Shown: positions 8,643-16,676 of the stretch, one piece after another
How positions within the stretch are numbered: the first letter of the stretch is position 1
Layout of the letters: the number at the start of each line of letters is the position of its first letter
Source of the DNA: CAZVYN01 sp964631125
GTDB taxonomy: Bacteria; Eisenbacteria; RBG-16-71-46; CAIMUX01
Length of the DNA stretch: 57,508 bases
Assembly (NCBI GenBank): GCA_964631125.1
Contig: CAZVYN010000015.1
Span: forward strand, 1-57,508
Direction: 5' to 3'
Position numbers and translations under genes: made by a program
The notes under the pieces: model-generated
What the model saw: the letters and a program-made list of their open reading frames with translations, nothing else
The model's database searches: none
What the model was told of the DNA's origin: nothing

Positions 8643-9808
8643 AGCGCGATCCCGTGCGAGAGGACGAGGCGCACGAGGGCGCCGTCCAACCGACGCGAAC
8701 TGCGCGCGTGTCCAACGGGACGCGCCACCTCGAGGCGGGCCGAGGCGGGGCCGAACGAACGGCCGACGCCGAGTCGCGGCGCGATCCACTCGGAATGACC
8801 GAGGTCGCCCGAGAACCCGCGCAACACGCGACCGTCCAAGGCGCCCAAGGCCGACCACGACCCGAAGGCGCGGCGCCACTCCACCGTGACCGCGGTGCGG
8901 TTGCCTCCGCGGACCGAGGCGGGGGCGATCAACCCCTCTTCCGCCACCGTCCCGCGCTCCGTCGCGATCAGATCGATCTGTGCGCGGAAGCGATCGGCGC
9001 CGCGCTGCGTTTCGGCGCTCACGCCGGCGCCGATCTGCCGTCCCAAGTGATACAGCGTCTCGCCGTCGACGCGCGACGCGCCGGAACCGCCGGCCCGCAG
9101 CGAGGCGCGCACGGTCGTCTCGATTCGCGAGGTCGCGCCTGATGCCGCTCGCGGGCCACGCGCGTGCGGGGAGTAGGCGAGAGCCGTCGCGCCCAGCCAA
9201 CGATCTCCCGGATCGAACCGCGGCCCGCCGGAGAGGAGTTCACTCTCACCGCGGAGTTCGCCGGAGAGGGCGCCGGTCCAGACCCAGCGCGCGCCACGCG
9301 CGATCTGCGCGCCGAACCCCGCCGTGGTGGTCGATCCCCCGAACGGTCGAGGACGCGCGAACTCGAGCGCGAGCGGCTCGAAGCCCTCCGCCACGACCAC
9401 CTCGTCTGCCGTGAGATCGCCCGCGCTCAGCGACTGAACATGACGCAGCGAGACGATGGCCGCGCCCGCGAAGAGAGGCGCCTGCACGCCCAGGCGCAGG
9501 GCGCTGACCTCTTCGAGCGACGAGGCGCCGGCGGCTGCATCTCGCGGCGCGGTTGACTCGTGGCGACCGCGGACGAAGTCGGCGCCGACCTCGCCGCGGA
9601 TCTCACCGGTCGTGATCAGTAGATCGAGCGGGATCGACGTCTGTCGGATCTCTTTCTCGCCCCCCGGGACGCCGTAGCTCCAGCGGCGCCACTCCGGAGC
9701 GATGCGCGCGCCGAACTGCCACTCCCCCGCGGCGACCTGCCACGGCGACGCCAACGCGACGAGCAGCCCCGCGACCTGGAGAGCGCGGTTTCCGGCGACT
9801 CGGATCAC
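8639..9808 (-). CDS. Predicted outer-membrane beta-barrel protein
   Basis: The protein has 389 aa from a GTG start that overlaps the TGA of the upstream gene (GTGA). Residues 1-26 form a signal peptide (LQVAGLLVALASPWQVAAG). The rest is made of alternating polar/hydrophobic segments of about 10 residues separated by Gly/Asp/Glu/Arg-rich turns (QFGARIAPEWRRWSYG, AAIVSLRHVQSL, TAVTVEWRRAFGSWSALGAL, SARLEVARPVGH), as in a beta-barrel. The last residue is Leu rather than Phe. It sits between a TPR protein and a giant Ig-repeat protein, so it may anchor or export that protein. This is inferred from pattern only; no family is recognised. Confidence 0.7.
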   Translation of the reverse strand: MIRVAGNRALQVAGLLVALASPWQVAAGEWQFGARIAPEWRRWSYGVPGGEKEIRQTSIPLDLLITTGEIRGEVGADFVRGRHESTAPRDAAAGASSLEEVSALRLGVQAPLFAGAAIVSLRHVQSLSAGDLTADEVVVAEGFEPLALEFARPRPFGGSTTTAGFGAQIARGARWVWTGALSGELRGESELLSGGPRFDPGDRWLGATALAYSPHARGPRAASGATSRIETTVRASLRAGGSGASRVDGETLYHLGRQIGAGVSAETQRGADRFRAQIDLIATERGTVAEEGLIAPASVRGGNRTAVTVEWRRAFGSWSALGALDGRVLRGFSGDLGHSEWIAPRLGVGRSFGPASARLEVARPVGHARSSRRLDGALVRLVLSHGIAL

Positions 9809-11346
9809 GGCCCCTCCACGCGGATGATCACGCGCCCGCTCTCGGTCAGAAGTTCGTACGGGCCGGGCGTGATCGGACGGACCGACGCGCCGACCACATC
9901 CATGAGAATCGCCTCGATCTCCGACGTGGCCGGCGAGGGGGACGCGGTCAACCACCGATCGCGCACTCGCGCCTCGTGCGCGTTGGCGAGCGCGGCATCG
10001 GCGCCGAACGGATCGCGCAGCGCCTCCAGGCGCCGCGCCGCCAGCGGCCAGCGCGCGATGTTCGCGTCGAGTCCCTCCCACCGCTCCAAAGCGAGCCGCT
10101 CCGCGCCGCGATCGGCCAGGAGCAGGCCGGTGGTGACCAGCTCGAGATCGGCGGCGAGCGGGACATCGGTCGGCGTCGCCGCGCCGCGCGCATCTCCGAC
10201 CGCGCTCAAGAAGGCGTCGGCCGCACGCGTGGCGACGGCAGGCGCGTCGTCGGCCGCGAAGGTGGCGGCGAAGGGCGGAAGCCCGGCATCGCGCCCGCCT
10301 TCGTCGAGCCAGCCCATCTGGAGCCGGATCTCGTCCCCTTCGCGTCGATAGGTGCCGCGCAACACATACCGGGCGCCGCCGAGCTCGGCGGCCTGCGCCA
10401 CCTGCTCGGGACGAAGGGACGGCGGCGGCGTGAGGAGCCAGCGCACGACGGCCTCTTCCACCGCCCGCTGGGTGGCGAGATCGGCTTCTCCACTGGCCAC
10501 CAACGCGTGATCGGTTTGAAAACGCACCAGCGCGTTCTCGAACGCCAGTCGATCTCCGTCCGGTTCGTCTCCCGCCGGAGCGTTCGTGGCCAGATACGAC
10601 CGACCGGCGGCATCGGGCAGCAGCGCGAGTCGACGCCAGAGTCCGGGGACGGTGTTGACGGGGAGGCGTTCGACTTCATCCGGAAGATGGATTCCTCGGC
10701 CACTCGCGAGTCGCTCCTGTACGAGCAACGCCACCGAGACCGGGGCCGGACAGACCAGGCTGCCGGCCAGTCGCTCACTCATCAGGTAGCTCCAAGCGAG
10801 ACCGAAATTCGCCCCGCCACCCGCCTGTCCGAGATCATCGAGCGGGAAGAGCAGCGCTCCGCCCGAACCACGGTCCGCGAGCGCGGCGCCCTCGGCGCCC
10901 TCGAAGTCGCCCAGCCCGCGCGCAGACTCCGCGCCCTCGAAATCGGAGAAACGCCTCGCGAACACGCTGTCGAGTCGCATCCGTTCGCGGGCGGCCGAGT
11001 GCCCTTCGTCGGTCTCGGGCGCGACGCCTTCGAGTTCGAGGAAGCGACAGCGCGCCGCTTCGAGACGACCGAGCGCTTCTTCGGCGCGGGCCGCGAGCCA
11101 CGCGGCGGACAGGTCGCTCGGATCGATGCGCAACAGACTGTCGATCGTCGCGAGCGCGAGTTCCGGCTGTCCCGCATCGAGGGCGGCGACGGCCCGGGCT
11201 CGAGCGCGCTCGGTGCCGCGTTTCGCCGCTTCACATGTGCGGACGAGCGAGCCGCAGAGAACACACGAAAGGAAACAACACAGGGCCGCGTTCACCACGG
11301 CGCTGAGCGTGACGGTGATGGTGACGCCGACGGGACGCGCGGTCAT
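9805..11346 (-). CDS. Exported TPR protein with FlgO/TolB-N-like domain
   Basis: The protein has 513 aa from the ATG at 11346, which overlaps the upstream stop as ATGA. An N-terminal hydrophobic segment (VTITVTLSAVVNAALCCFLSCVL) is a signal anchor or signal peptide rich in Cys. Residues about 45-115 form a TPR-like pair (ALDAGQPELALATIDSLL, DPSDLSAAWLAARAEEAL). A near-duplicate FEGAE-containing stretch follows. The segment GARYVLRGTYRREGDEIRLQ resembles the beta-hairpin of TolB-N, FlgO or CsgG-like outer-membrane-associated domains. It is coupled to the barrel gene downstream (GTGA). It is probably a periplasmic or outer-membrane assembly factor for the same complex; this is inference. Confidence 0.7.
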   Translation of the reverse strand: MTARPVGVTITVTLSAVVNAALCCFLSCVLCGSLVRTCEAAKRGTERARARAVAALDAGQPELALATIDSLLRIDPSDLSAAWLAARAEEALGRLEAARCRFLELEGVAPETDEGHSAARERMRLDSVFARRFSDFEGAESARGLGDFEGAEGAALADRGSGGALLFPLDDLGQAGGGANFGLAWSYLMSERLAGSLVCPAPVSVALLVQERLASGRGIHLPDEVERLPVNTVPGLWRRLALLPDAAGRSYLATNAPAGDEPDGDRLAFENALVRFQTDHALVASGEADLATQRAVEEAVVRWLLTPPPSLRPEQVAQAAELGGARYVLRGTYRREGDEIRLQMGWLDEGGRDAGLPPFAATFAADDAPAVATRAADAFLSAVGDARGAATPTDVPLAADLELVTTGLLLADRGAERLALERWEGLDANIARWPLAARRLEALRDPFGADAALANAHEARVRDRWLTASPSPATSEIEAILMDVVGASVRPITPGPYELLTESGRVIIRVEGP

Positions 11347-12275
11347 GGCGCCGCCTCCCCTTGCTCGGGCGGGCGCTCCTCCAGCGTCACGGCGAAGATC
11401 CAAGTTGCGAGATCAGCGCCAAACTCCTCGACGGTCGCCGGGCGCCGCCAGAGACTCTCGCGTACCCGGCTCGCTCCGGCCACCTGCCAGAAGCTGCTCG
11501 GGACGGCGCCGTCGGTGAAGATCGTCCGCGCGCTGTCGAACGGCACGAGAAGTTCTTCCGACGCGACGACCAGGCAAGGGCGTTCGAGCCCGCGCAGAAT
11601 CGGCACCCCCTCGCCTCGCTCCGAATTGATGACCGGCTCCAACAGGATGAACCCCGCGGGCGCCTCCGGTGAGCGGCTCGCGGTCCAGATGGCGGCCCAC
11701 GCGCCGAGCGCCTCGCCGATGAGGACGACTCGTTCGGAGGTCACGCCGACGGAATCGGCCAGCAACTGCAGCGCGGCCAGCCCGTCCCGCCAGTAAGCGG
11801 TCGGATCATCCCGGCGCGTGCGCCCTGAACTCGCGGCGTCGCGCAGAGTCAGAGCGAGGGACGGGATCCCGGCTTTCGCGAGCTCCGCGGCGAGCGGGGC
11901 ATGCACGGTGTCGGACTCGCCCGGGGGCGCGAAGAAGATCGCCGCTCGGGTCGCCAGGTCGGACCTCGGCGATTCGAGAGTCGACGTCCCGTCCGCTTCA
12001 GACTTCGGCGCTTGCGTCCGATACAGTGCAGCAGTGAGCGCGAAGCCATCGGCAGTCACTAGTCGCACACGATCCGCCAGCCGCGCGGGATCCGAGGCCG
12101 CCTCGGCCGGCGTGGTCGGGATCGGCGGCGGCGGTTCGGCCGCCAGGGAGTCGGCCGGCAGCGGCTCCAACGGACCGGCGATGGCGAATTCGCTCGAGCT
12201 GATGCCGAGCAAGAGTAGGACGACGCAGGAGACGTCCGGGAGATTGCGTGCAGAAATGCGCCAAATCCCTAGCAT
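11343..12275 (-). CDS. Exported alpha/beta-hydrolase-like protein lacking the Ser nucleophile
   Basis: The protein has 310 aa. The N-terminal hydrophobic stretch VSCVVLLLLGISSSEFAIAG is a signal peptide. The hydrolase fold is recognisable: first strands VRLVTADGFALTAALY, AIFFAPPGE, a dienelactone-hydrolase-like region GIPSLALTLRDAASSG, then the nucleophile elbow VVLIGEALGAW and ILLEPVI. In active members the elbow is GxSxG; here it is G-E-A-L-G, so the catalytic Ser is Ala. This suggests a non-catalytic binding or scaffold protein, unless another residue serves. It is the first gene of a four-gene coupled run (ATGA overlap with the TPR gene). Confidence 0.75.
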   Translation of the reverse strand: MLGIWRISARNLPDVSCVVLLLLGISSSEFAIAGPLEPLPADSLAAEPPPPIPTTPAEAASDPARLADRVRLVTADGFALTAALYRTQAPKSEADGTSTLESPRSDLATRAAIFFAPPGESDTVHAPLAAELAKAGIPSLALTLRDAASSGRTRRDDPTAYWRDGLAALQLLADSVGVTSERVVLIGEALGAWAAIWTASRSPEAPAGFILLEPVINSERGEGVPILRGLERPCLVVASEELLVPFDSARTIFTDGAVPSSFWQVAGASRVRESLWRRPATVEEFGADLATWIFAVTLEERPPEQGEAAP

Positions 12276-12288
12276 TCTTGGGGTTTCG

Positions 12289-12318
12289 TTGACACTCCGA
12301 AGAACGCTTCGTTAGACT
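12289..12318 (+). promoter_or_regulatory. Sigma70-like promoter for the gene at 12377
   Basis: A consensus -35 TTGACA (12289-12294), an 18-bp spacer and TAGACT (12313-12318, 4 of 6 to TATAAT) lie in the 101-bp divergent intergenic region, about 58 bp before the ATG. Confidence 0.5.
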
Positions 12319-12376
12319 GCGTCCACCGCTCTCGCACGACCTTTGCCCACACCCTGCACCCCTTCGGGACGGCTTC

Positions 12377-12859
12377 ATGGACTTCGAGGAAACTCGTCGG
12401 CAGGACTTCGTCGGCTACGACGAGAAGACCGAGACCTGGTACATCCAGTCTCGAGACGCGCGTCCCCTGCTCCTGACGCGGCAGTCGCTCGTGCGTCTGG
12501 TCCAGCTCTACAACTCCATCCACAAGGGCTCCTCGCTCGTGCTCATGGAGCAGCGTGAGCTGCGCCGGATGGAGGAAGCGCGCCAGCGGCATTCCGAGAT
12601 CCTCCGCGATCTCTATCTCTTCATGGATCGCAAGGAGCGCCGTCGCCCGCATCGGTTGCTGCGCCGCGCGGCGGTCGCCTTCCTCCGTTGCACCGGGCTG
12701 GATCGTCTCCCGGGCCTGAATCGATTGGTCGGTCGACCCCGGCCGACCGTCTGGGCCGCGGCGACTCCGTTGGCCGAACCGTCCACCGACGCGAACGCGT
12801 GCGCGCCGAGCGACTCTAGCCACGGGAGCCCCGTGAACGAGAACTTTCCTCGCGACTGA
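12377..12859 (+). CDS. Unknown cytoplasmic protein, convergent with ccmD
   Basis: The protein has 160 aa. The N-terminal 60 residues look folded (DFVGYDEKTETWYIQSRDARPLLLTRQSLVRLVQLYNSIH), followed by a helix with coiled-coil character (RELRRMEEARQRHSEILRDLYLFMDRKE), a short basic/hydrophobic stretch and a low-complexity tail. No signal peptide or catalytic motif is seen. It has its own sigma70-like promoter. Its 3' end overlaps the convergent ccmD by 44 bp, so the last residues of one frame may be unreliable. I do not recognise the family. Confidence 0.65.
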   Translation: MDFEETRRQDFVGYDEKTETWYIQSRDARPLLLTRQSLVRLVQLYNSIHKGSSLVLMEQRELRRMEEARQRHSEILRDLYLFMDRKERRRPHRLLRRAAVAFLRCTGLDRLPGLNRLVGRPRPTVWAAATPLAEPSTDANACAPSDSSHGSPVNENFPRD

Positions 12860-12983
12860 TCCGCTCCAGTTCGGTCAGATCCCGCTGCACCTGACTCAAG
12901 CGACGATGCAGCTGGTGCAGGTAGACGCCGAGCGCGATCCAGATCAAGCCGTAGCCCAAGAGCAGATAGTGAAACCGGGTCAC
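12816..12983 (-). CDS. ccmD: CcmD-like heme exporter subunit
   Basis: The protein has 55 aa from a GTG that overlaps the ccmC stop (GTGA). One N-terminal membrane segment (YLLLGYGLIWIALGVYL) is followed by a basic, coiled tail (HQLHRRLSQVQRDLTELERI), the standard architecture of CcmD, which holds CcmC-CcmE and helps release holo-CcmE. The usual cytoplasmic charged region is present. It is the last gene of the Ccm run and overlaps the convergent gene at 12377 by 44 bp. Identification rests on size, topology and position. Confidence 0.75.
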   Translation of the reverse strand: MTRFHYLLLGYGLIWIALGVYLHQLHRRLSQVQRDLTELERISREESSRSRGSRG

Positions 12984-13705
12984 GCGCGAGCCTCCTCCAA
13001 CTCCAGCCGCAGTCGATCGCGACGCTCCTCCAGATGCGCGAGCCAGACTCGCTTCCAGATGAGATCGACCACGAGCAGGATCACCACCGCCAGACAGAAA
13101 CGCAGCGCAATCGCCATCTCTGGGACCGGCAGACCTTCCCTCGTGAAGAAGGTCGCTTGCGGATGCTGCGTACGGAACCACGCCACCGAGTAGTAGACGA
13201 TCGGCACGTTCAGCGCGCCCGCGATGCCCAGCACCGCAGCTTGCCTCAACGTGCGATCCCCTCCGTCGCCGTAGCTGCGCAGCATGAGATACGCGGCGTA
13301 GATGAGCCAGAGGAGGAGTGTCGTCGAGAGGCGCGCGTCCCAGGTCCACCACACGCCCCAGGCGGAACGAGCCCAGACCGGGCCGGTCAGCAGGACGATC
13401 GTGCAGCAGAGGAATCCGACCTCCGCGCCGGCCTGCGCCCACCGGTCCCACGCGCGGTCGCGGGTCGAGAGGTAGCCGAGCGAGGAGATGAGCACGACGC
13501 CGAAGGCGAGGAAGGCCGACATCGCGAAGGGGACGTGGAAGTAGAAGATCCGCTGGACATCGCCCATCGTCCGTTCGCTCGGGACGTAGAGGTAGGCCAG
13601 CGCGAGTCCGAGGAGCACGCCAGGAACAACGATGAAGTCGAGGATTCGAGAGACGTTCAGACGGGTTCCCAGTCGGGGCCTCCTTGCAGCAGGTCGCTCT
13701 GTCAC
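12980..13705 (-). CDS. ccmC: CcmC heme-handling membrane protein
   Basis: The protein has 241 aa from a GTG start overlapping the ccmB stop (GTGA). Six membrane segments are visible. The tryptophan-rich heme-binding signature is present as WGVWWTWDARLS, flanked by the two expected periplasmic His regions (YFHVP and FRTQHPQ). CcmC loads heme onto CcmE at the inner membrane. It follows ccmA and ccmB with 4-bp overlaps, so CcmABCD can assemble as one complex. Confidence 0.93.
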   Translation of the reverse strand: MTERPAARRPRLGTRLNVSRILDFIVVPGVLLGLALAYLYVPSERTMGDVQRIFYFHVPFAMSAFLAFGVVLISSLGYLSTRDRAWDRWAQAGAEVGFLCCTIVLLTGPVWARSAWGVWWTWDARLSTTLLLWLIYAAYLMLRSYGDGGDRTLRQAAVLGIAGALNVPIVYYSVAWFRTQHPQATFFTREGLPVPEMAIALRFCLAVVILLVVDLIWKRVWLAHLEERRDRLRLELEEARA

Positions 13706-14382
13706 TCCTCCACGACGTGCTCGAAGAAGAGCAGCCCGAGTCCGAGGAAGATCGCGTCGAAGACCGCGAGCAGGATGAGGCCTTCCCTCGCCTCGCTCAG
13801 AGGACGGCCGGAGAGGACGAGACCGGTCGACTCCACCGCCGCAACCAAGATCGGAACCCAGACCGGGTACAAGACCAAAGGGAGCAGGACATCGCGGAGG
13901 CGCGTCCCACTCGCCATCCCGCTGAACAGCGTCCCCACTTCGACGAAGCCCAAGGTCGCAAGGCAGATTATCAATGCCAACGGACCCAGACAAGGCGCGA
14001 CCGGGACTCGCAGCAGCACCGAGAAGATCGGCAGGACCACCGCCTCGACGAGTCCGATGAGGAGGAAGTTGGCGAGCGCCTTTCCGACGAAGAGGGCGCC
14101 GCGATCGACCGGCGCGAGCAGGAGCGCGCGCAGACAGTTGCCGTCGCGCTCCAGCGCGAAGGAGCGTTGGAGCGCGATGACACCGGCGAAGGAGAAGGCG
14201 GCCCAGAGAAGACCCGGCGCCTGCGTCCGTGGATCGACCGGCTCCGACTGGAAGGCGAAGCCGAACAGAACGGTGAGCAGCAGGGCGAAGAACCCCGTCG
14301 GAACCAGCGCCTCGCGCGACCGTCCTTCCAGGCGGAGGTCCTTGGCGGCAACGGCGAATGCAGTGTTCCAGAACGAAGTCAC
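13702..14382 (-). CDS. ccmB: CcmB membrane subunit of the heme-release ABC complex
   Basis: The protein has 226 aa with six hydrophobic segments. Family features include the N-terminal KDLRLEGRSRE, the loop ALERDGNCLRALLLAPVDR that couples to the ATPase, and LVLYPVWVPILVAAVEST. With CcmA it uses ATP to release holo-CcmE from CcmC. Start ATG at 14382 overlaps the ccmA stop as ATGA. Length is usual for the family (about 220 aa). Confidence 0.93.
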   Translation of the reverse strand: MTSFWNTAFAVAAKDLRLEGRSREALVPTGFFALLLTVLFGFAFQSEPVDPRTQAPGLLWAAFSFAGVIALQRSFALERDGNCLRALLLAPVDRGALFVGKALANFLLIGLVEAVVLPIFSVLLRVPVAPCLGPLALIICLATLGFVEVGTLFSGMASGTRLRDVLLPLVLYPVWVPILVAAVESTGLVLSGRPLSEAREGLILLAVFDAIFLGLGLLFFEHVVEE

Positions 14383-15107
14383 GAACGGCCGCCCGGGCCA
14401 AATGACCTTTCATAGCGCTCCGCCAGTTCATGGCCGCGGGACTCGCCGACGCGACCGGCTTCCTCCCAATGGCCGAGGCGCAGGAACGCGACGCGGACGC
14501 CCGGCGGACCGGCAGCGTCGAGGTCGTGGCTGCTGGCCAGGATCGCGCACCCCCCCGAGCGCGCCCGTTCGAAGAGTCGTTCACAGATTTCTCGGCCCTC
14601 GGGATCCAGGCCCGACGTCGGCTCGTCCGCCACGAGCAGACGCGGCTCCGGCAAGAGCGCGCGGGCCAAGGCGAGTCGTTGTTGCATGCCTCGACTGTAG
14701 GTGCGCACCGTGCGATCGGCCTGCGCGACGAGGCCGACATCTTCCAGCGCACGCTCGATCATCGCTGATCGCGCGGCGCCGGCGCCGACGCTCCAGAGTC
14801 GCGCGGTGAACTCGAGATTCTCGCGTCCGGTCAGTCCCTCGTAGCAGAGGCTGCCGTGACCGACGAATCCGATCCGGCGGCGCTGCGTCGGGTTGCGCGG
14901 CTCGAAGGCGCGGCCGTCCAACAGGACGGTTCCGCTGTCGGGCCGGCGGAGTCCGACCACGATCTCCAGCAGCGACGTCTTGCCCGCGCCGTTGGGACCG
15001 AACAACGCGACACGCTCGCCGGCGTCGAGAGAGAACGAGACGTCGCGCAGGACGGGACGTGAGCCATAGGCGAAACGGAGCGCGTGGGTGGCGAGGAGCG
15101 GCGGCAT
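14379..15107 (-). CDS. ccmA: CcmA ATPase
   Basis: The protein has 242 aa from the ATG at 15107 (a GTG immediately upstream is an alternative). ABC motifs in order: Walker A GPNGAGKTS, signature YSRGMQQRLALARA, Walker B LLVADEPTSGLD and the H-loop SSHD. The sequence after Walker A (GLRRPDSGTVLLDG) and the position directly before ccmB identify it as the heme-exporter-type ATPase rather than a general importer. The preceding gene ends 22 bp upstream. Confidence 0.93.
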   Translation of the reverse strand: MPPLLATHALRFAYGSRPVLRDVSFSLDAGERVALFGPNGAGKTSLLEIVVGLRRPDSGTVLLDGRAFEPRNPTQRRRIGFVGHGSLCYEGLTGRENLEFTARLWSVGAGAARSAMIERALEDVGLVAQADRTVRTYSRGMQQRLALARALLPEPRLLVADEPTSGLDPEGREICERLFERARSGGCAILASSHDLDAAGPPGVRVAFLRLGHWEEAGRVGESRGHELAERYERSFGPGGRS

Positions 15108-15129
15108 CACGGCGCGAGGCGAAACGGCA

Positions 15130-15747
15130 TCAGAGCGCGCGCCGTTGGAGCTCTTCCATCAGTCGGCCGCGCACCCGCGTCCAATCCTCGCTCGGCAACT
15201 GGCCCGCGGCGTGCCGAGCATCGAGTCCCGCGATGTCGCGAATGAGCGCCTCGATCTCCCCTTCCGCCCGTGGACGCGCGGCGCCGCGATCTCGCCGCCG
15301 AATCCACAACCACGGGCCGAGCCACGCCGCGACGATCAGCAAGACGAGCAGCAGCGTGATCCCCGGCTGGATCGGGGTCGGCTCACCGTGCAAGGCCGGA
15401 ACCGGCGGGTGATCGGACGGCATCGCTTCGCCGGTCAGCATCCGATCGAGCGGGGGCGCCTGCGGCGAGACGAGAAAACTGCGATCGAGCGCGACTTCCC
15501 CGGTTTCGAAGCCGGTCGGTGGGCCGAGAAACGACTCACCGCGGAAGTCGACGCGAAGCAGATAGGTGATGTTGGGATCGGTCGAGAGTCCGTCGAAGCG
15601 GTAGACGCCGTCGGGGCCGGAAGCGGCGACAAGTTCGGAGCGCTCGCCTTCCGCCCGCCCATAGATGAGCGTGACCGACGCGCCGCGCGCCAATGAATCG
15701 GGATGGTCGGCCGTGAAGAGGCGACCGGAGATGACCCCCTCAGGCAC
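15130..15747 (-). CDS. Membrane protein with carboxypeptidase-regulatory-like domain in the Ccm cluster
   Basis: The protein has 205 aa from a GTG at 15747 that overlaps the upstream gene by 8 bp. Residues 1-100 resemble a beta-sandwich regulatory domain (GVISGRLFTADHPDS, ASVTLIYGRAEG, GPDGVYRFDGLS, YLLRVDFRGE). A single membrane segment (ITLLLVLLIVAAWLGPWLWI, near residue 145) is followed by a cytoplasmic helical tail (EIEALIRDIAGLDARHAAGQLPSEDW) whose spacing resembles the CcmI-type tail of the upstream neighbour. No signal peptide is visible, so the topology is puzzling. Its place between the ccmI-like gene and ccmA suggests a role in cytochrome c maturation; this is unproven. Confidence 0.65.
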   Translation of the reverse strand: MPEGVISGRLFTADHPDSLARGASVTLIYGRAEGERSELVAASGPDGVYRFDGLSTDPNITYLLRVDFRGESFLGPPTGFETGEVALDRSFLVSPQAPPLDRMLTGEAMPSDHPPVPALHGEPTPIQPGITLLLVLLIVAAWLGPWLWIRRRDRGAARPRAEGEIEALIRDIAGLDARHAAGQLPSEDWTRVRGRLMEELQRRAL

Positions 15748-16090
15748 GCTCCCCTCCCGCGAGCCGCCGCCGGACCCGCTCGATCTCGGACTCGAGCAAC
15801 GGCTGACTCCAACCTTCGGCGGCGCCGATCCGGTCCATCGCACGGAGGATCACGATGGCGTGCGCCTCGGCCTCCGCGCGCGCCGCCGCGTAGTCGTCGG
15901 CGGTCAGCTTTCCGGTCTCGAGGTCGAACTCCAGATCGCGGAGGAGTTGGAGCGCGGCCAGCTTCTCGCGTTCGAGTCGAGCGCTCTCGGCGCCCACTTC
16001 CGCCGCGCTCCCTCTCCCGAAGAAGGGGAAGAGGACGAAGGCGACGATCCCAGCCACGAGCAGGACGAAGAGGACGACGACAAGGGTCAC
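15740..16090 (-). CDS. CcmI-like N-terminal module (short)
   Basis: The protein has 116 aa. A single N-terminal membrane segment (VVVLFVLLVAGIVAFVLFPFF) is followed by a helical cytoplasmic part with LQLLRDLEFDLETGKLTADDY, the motif seen after the first membrane segment of CcmI (CycH) proteins. The TPR domain that CcmI uses to bind apocytochrome is absent, so it is a truncated or minimal CcmI. It lies 16 bp after ccmH and overlaps the next gene by 8 bp. Confidence 0.65.
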   Translation of the reverse strand: MTLVVVLFVLLVAGIVAFVLFPFFGRGSAAEVGAESARLEREKLAALQLLRDLEFDLETGKLTADDYAAARAEAEAHAIVILRAMDRIGAAEGWSQPLLESEIERVRRRLAGGERA

Positions 16091-16106
16091 GTGGGGAGTT
16101 CTCGTC

Positions 16107-16676
16107 TCATCGGTTGAATCGATCCAGTTCCGAGGCCAACCGACGATCCCACTCGGGCGAGCTCTCGGCCGGGAGGCCGCCCAGAGCGGACGACGCGAGG
16201 GTGGTCGGAGTCGCCGCGAGGAGCGGCGTGGGCTGCGGCGTGGGCTGCGGCGTGGGCTGCGAGGTTGAAGGCGCCCGACGTCGAACCGCGCGTCGCAGAT
16301 AGAGCGCGATGCCGACGACGCCGACGCCGATGAGGGCGAACGGCATCCCCCAACCGACGAGATTGAACCCGCTCTTGGGCGGAGCGGAGCGGATCCACTC
16401 GCCGTACTGAGCCACCGTCGCCGCCACGATCTCTTCCTTCGTCTCTCCGCGCTGCAGCCTGGCTCGGATCTCTTCTTTCAACTTCGCCGCCGGTTCGCAA
16501 TCGCAGCCGGAGAGAAGCTTGCCTTTGCAGTTCTCGCACGGATCCATCAATTCACGCGCGACCGCCTCGATCTCGGGCGCACCGACCTTCGGAGCGACCT
16601 GCGCCGAGACGGCGATCGGATCGAGCGAGAGCGCCGAGGCGAACAACGCGCACGCAAAGACGAGCGCCCACTTCAT
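16107..16676 (-). CDS. ccmH: CcmH-type thiol-disulfide protein
   Basis: The protein has 189 aa from an ATG overlapping the ccmF stop (ATGA). Signal peptide residues 1-25. The redox motif is DPCENCKG (CxxC), followed by an extra CDC; the helices KLKEEIRARLQRGETKEEIVAATVAQYGEWI match the CcmH three-helix domain. A membrane segment (GWGMPFALIGVGVVGIALYL) and a Pro-Thr-Gln repeat linker (16225-16260) lead to a tail ending DRRLASELDRF, the usual CcmH/CcmI-like end. It would reduce the apocytochrome CxxCH thiols. No ccmG thioredoxin is in the window. Confidence 0.88.
   Translation of the reverse strand: MKWALVFACALFASALSLDPIAVSAQVAPKVGAPEIEAVARELMDPCENCKGKLLSGCDCEPAAKLKEEIRARLQRGETKEEIVAATVAQYGEWIRSAPPKSGFNLVGWGMPFALIGVGVVGIALYLRRAVRRRAPSTSQPTPQPTPQPTPLLAATPTTLASSALGGLPAESSPEWDRRLASELDRFNR
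16225..16260. repeat. 12-bp tandem repeat, three exact copies (ccmH)
   Basis: Unit GGCGTGGGCTGC occurs three times without a mismatch. On the coding strand it encodes the Gln-Pro-Thr-Pro linker. Copy-number change would keep the frame. Confidence 0.95.

Noticed and set aside
8643..9200. N-terminal extension of the Ig-repeat gene
   Set aside because: It overlaps the barrel gene in another frame and is Arg-rich; the ATG at 8642 overlapping the barrel stop is followed by a plausible signal segment.
9976..11796. Plus-strand open frame antisense to the TPR and hydrolase genes (606 codons)
   Set aside because: It is a shadow frame of GC-rich coding sequence; the minus-strand genes have signal peptides and coupled starts.
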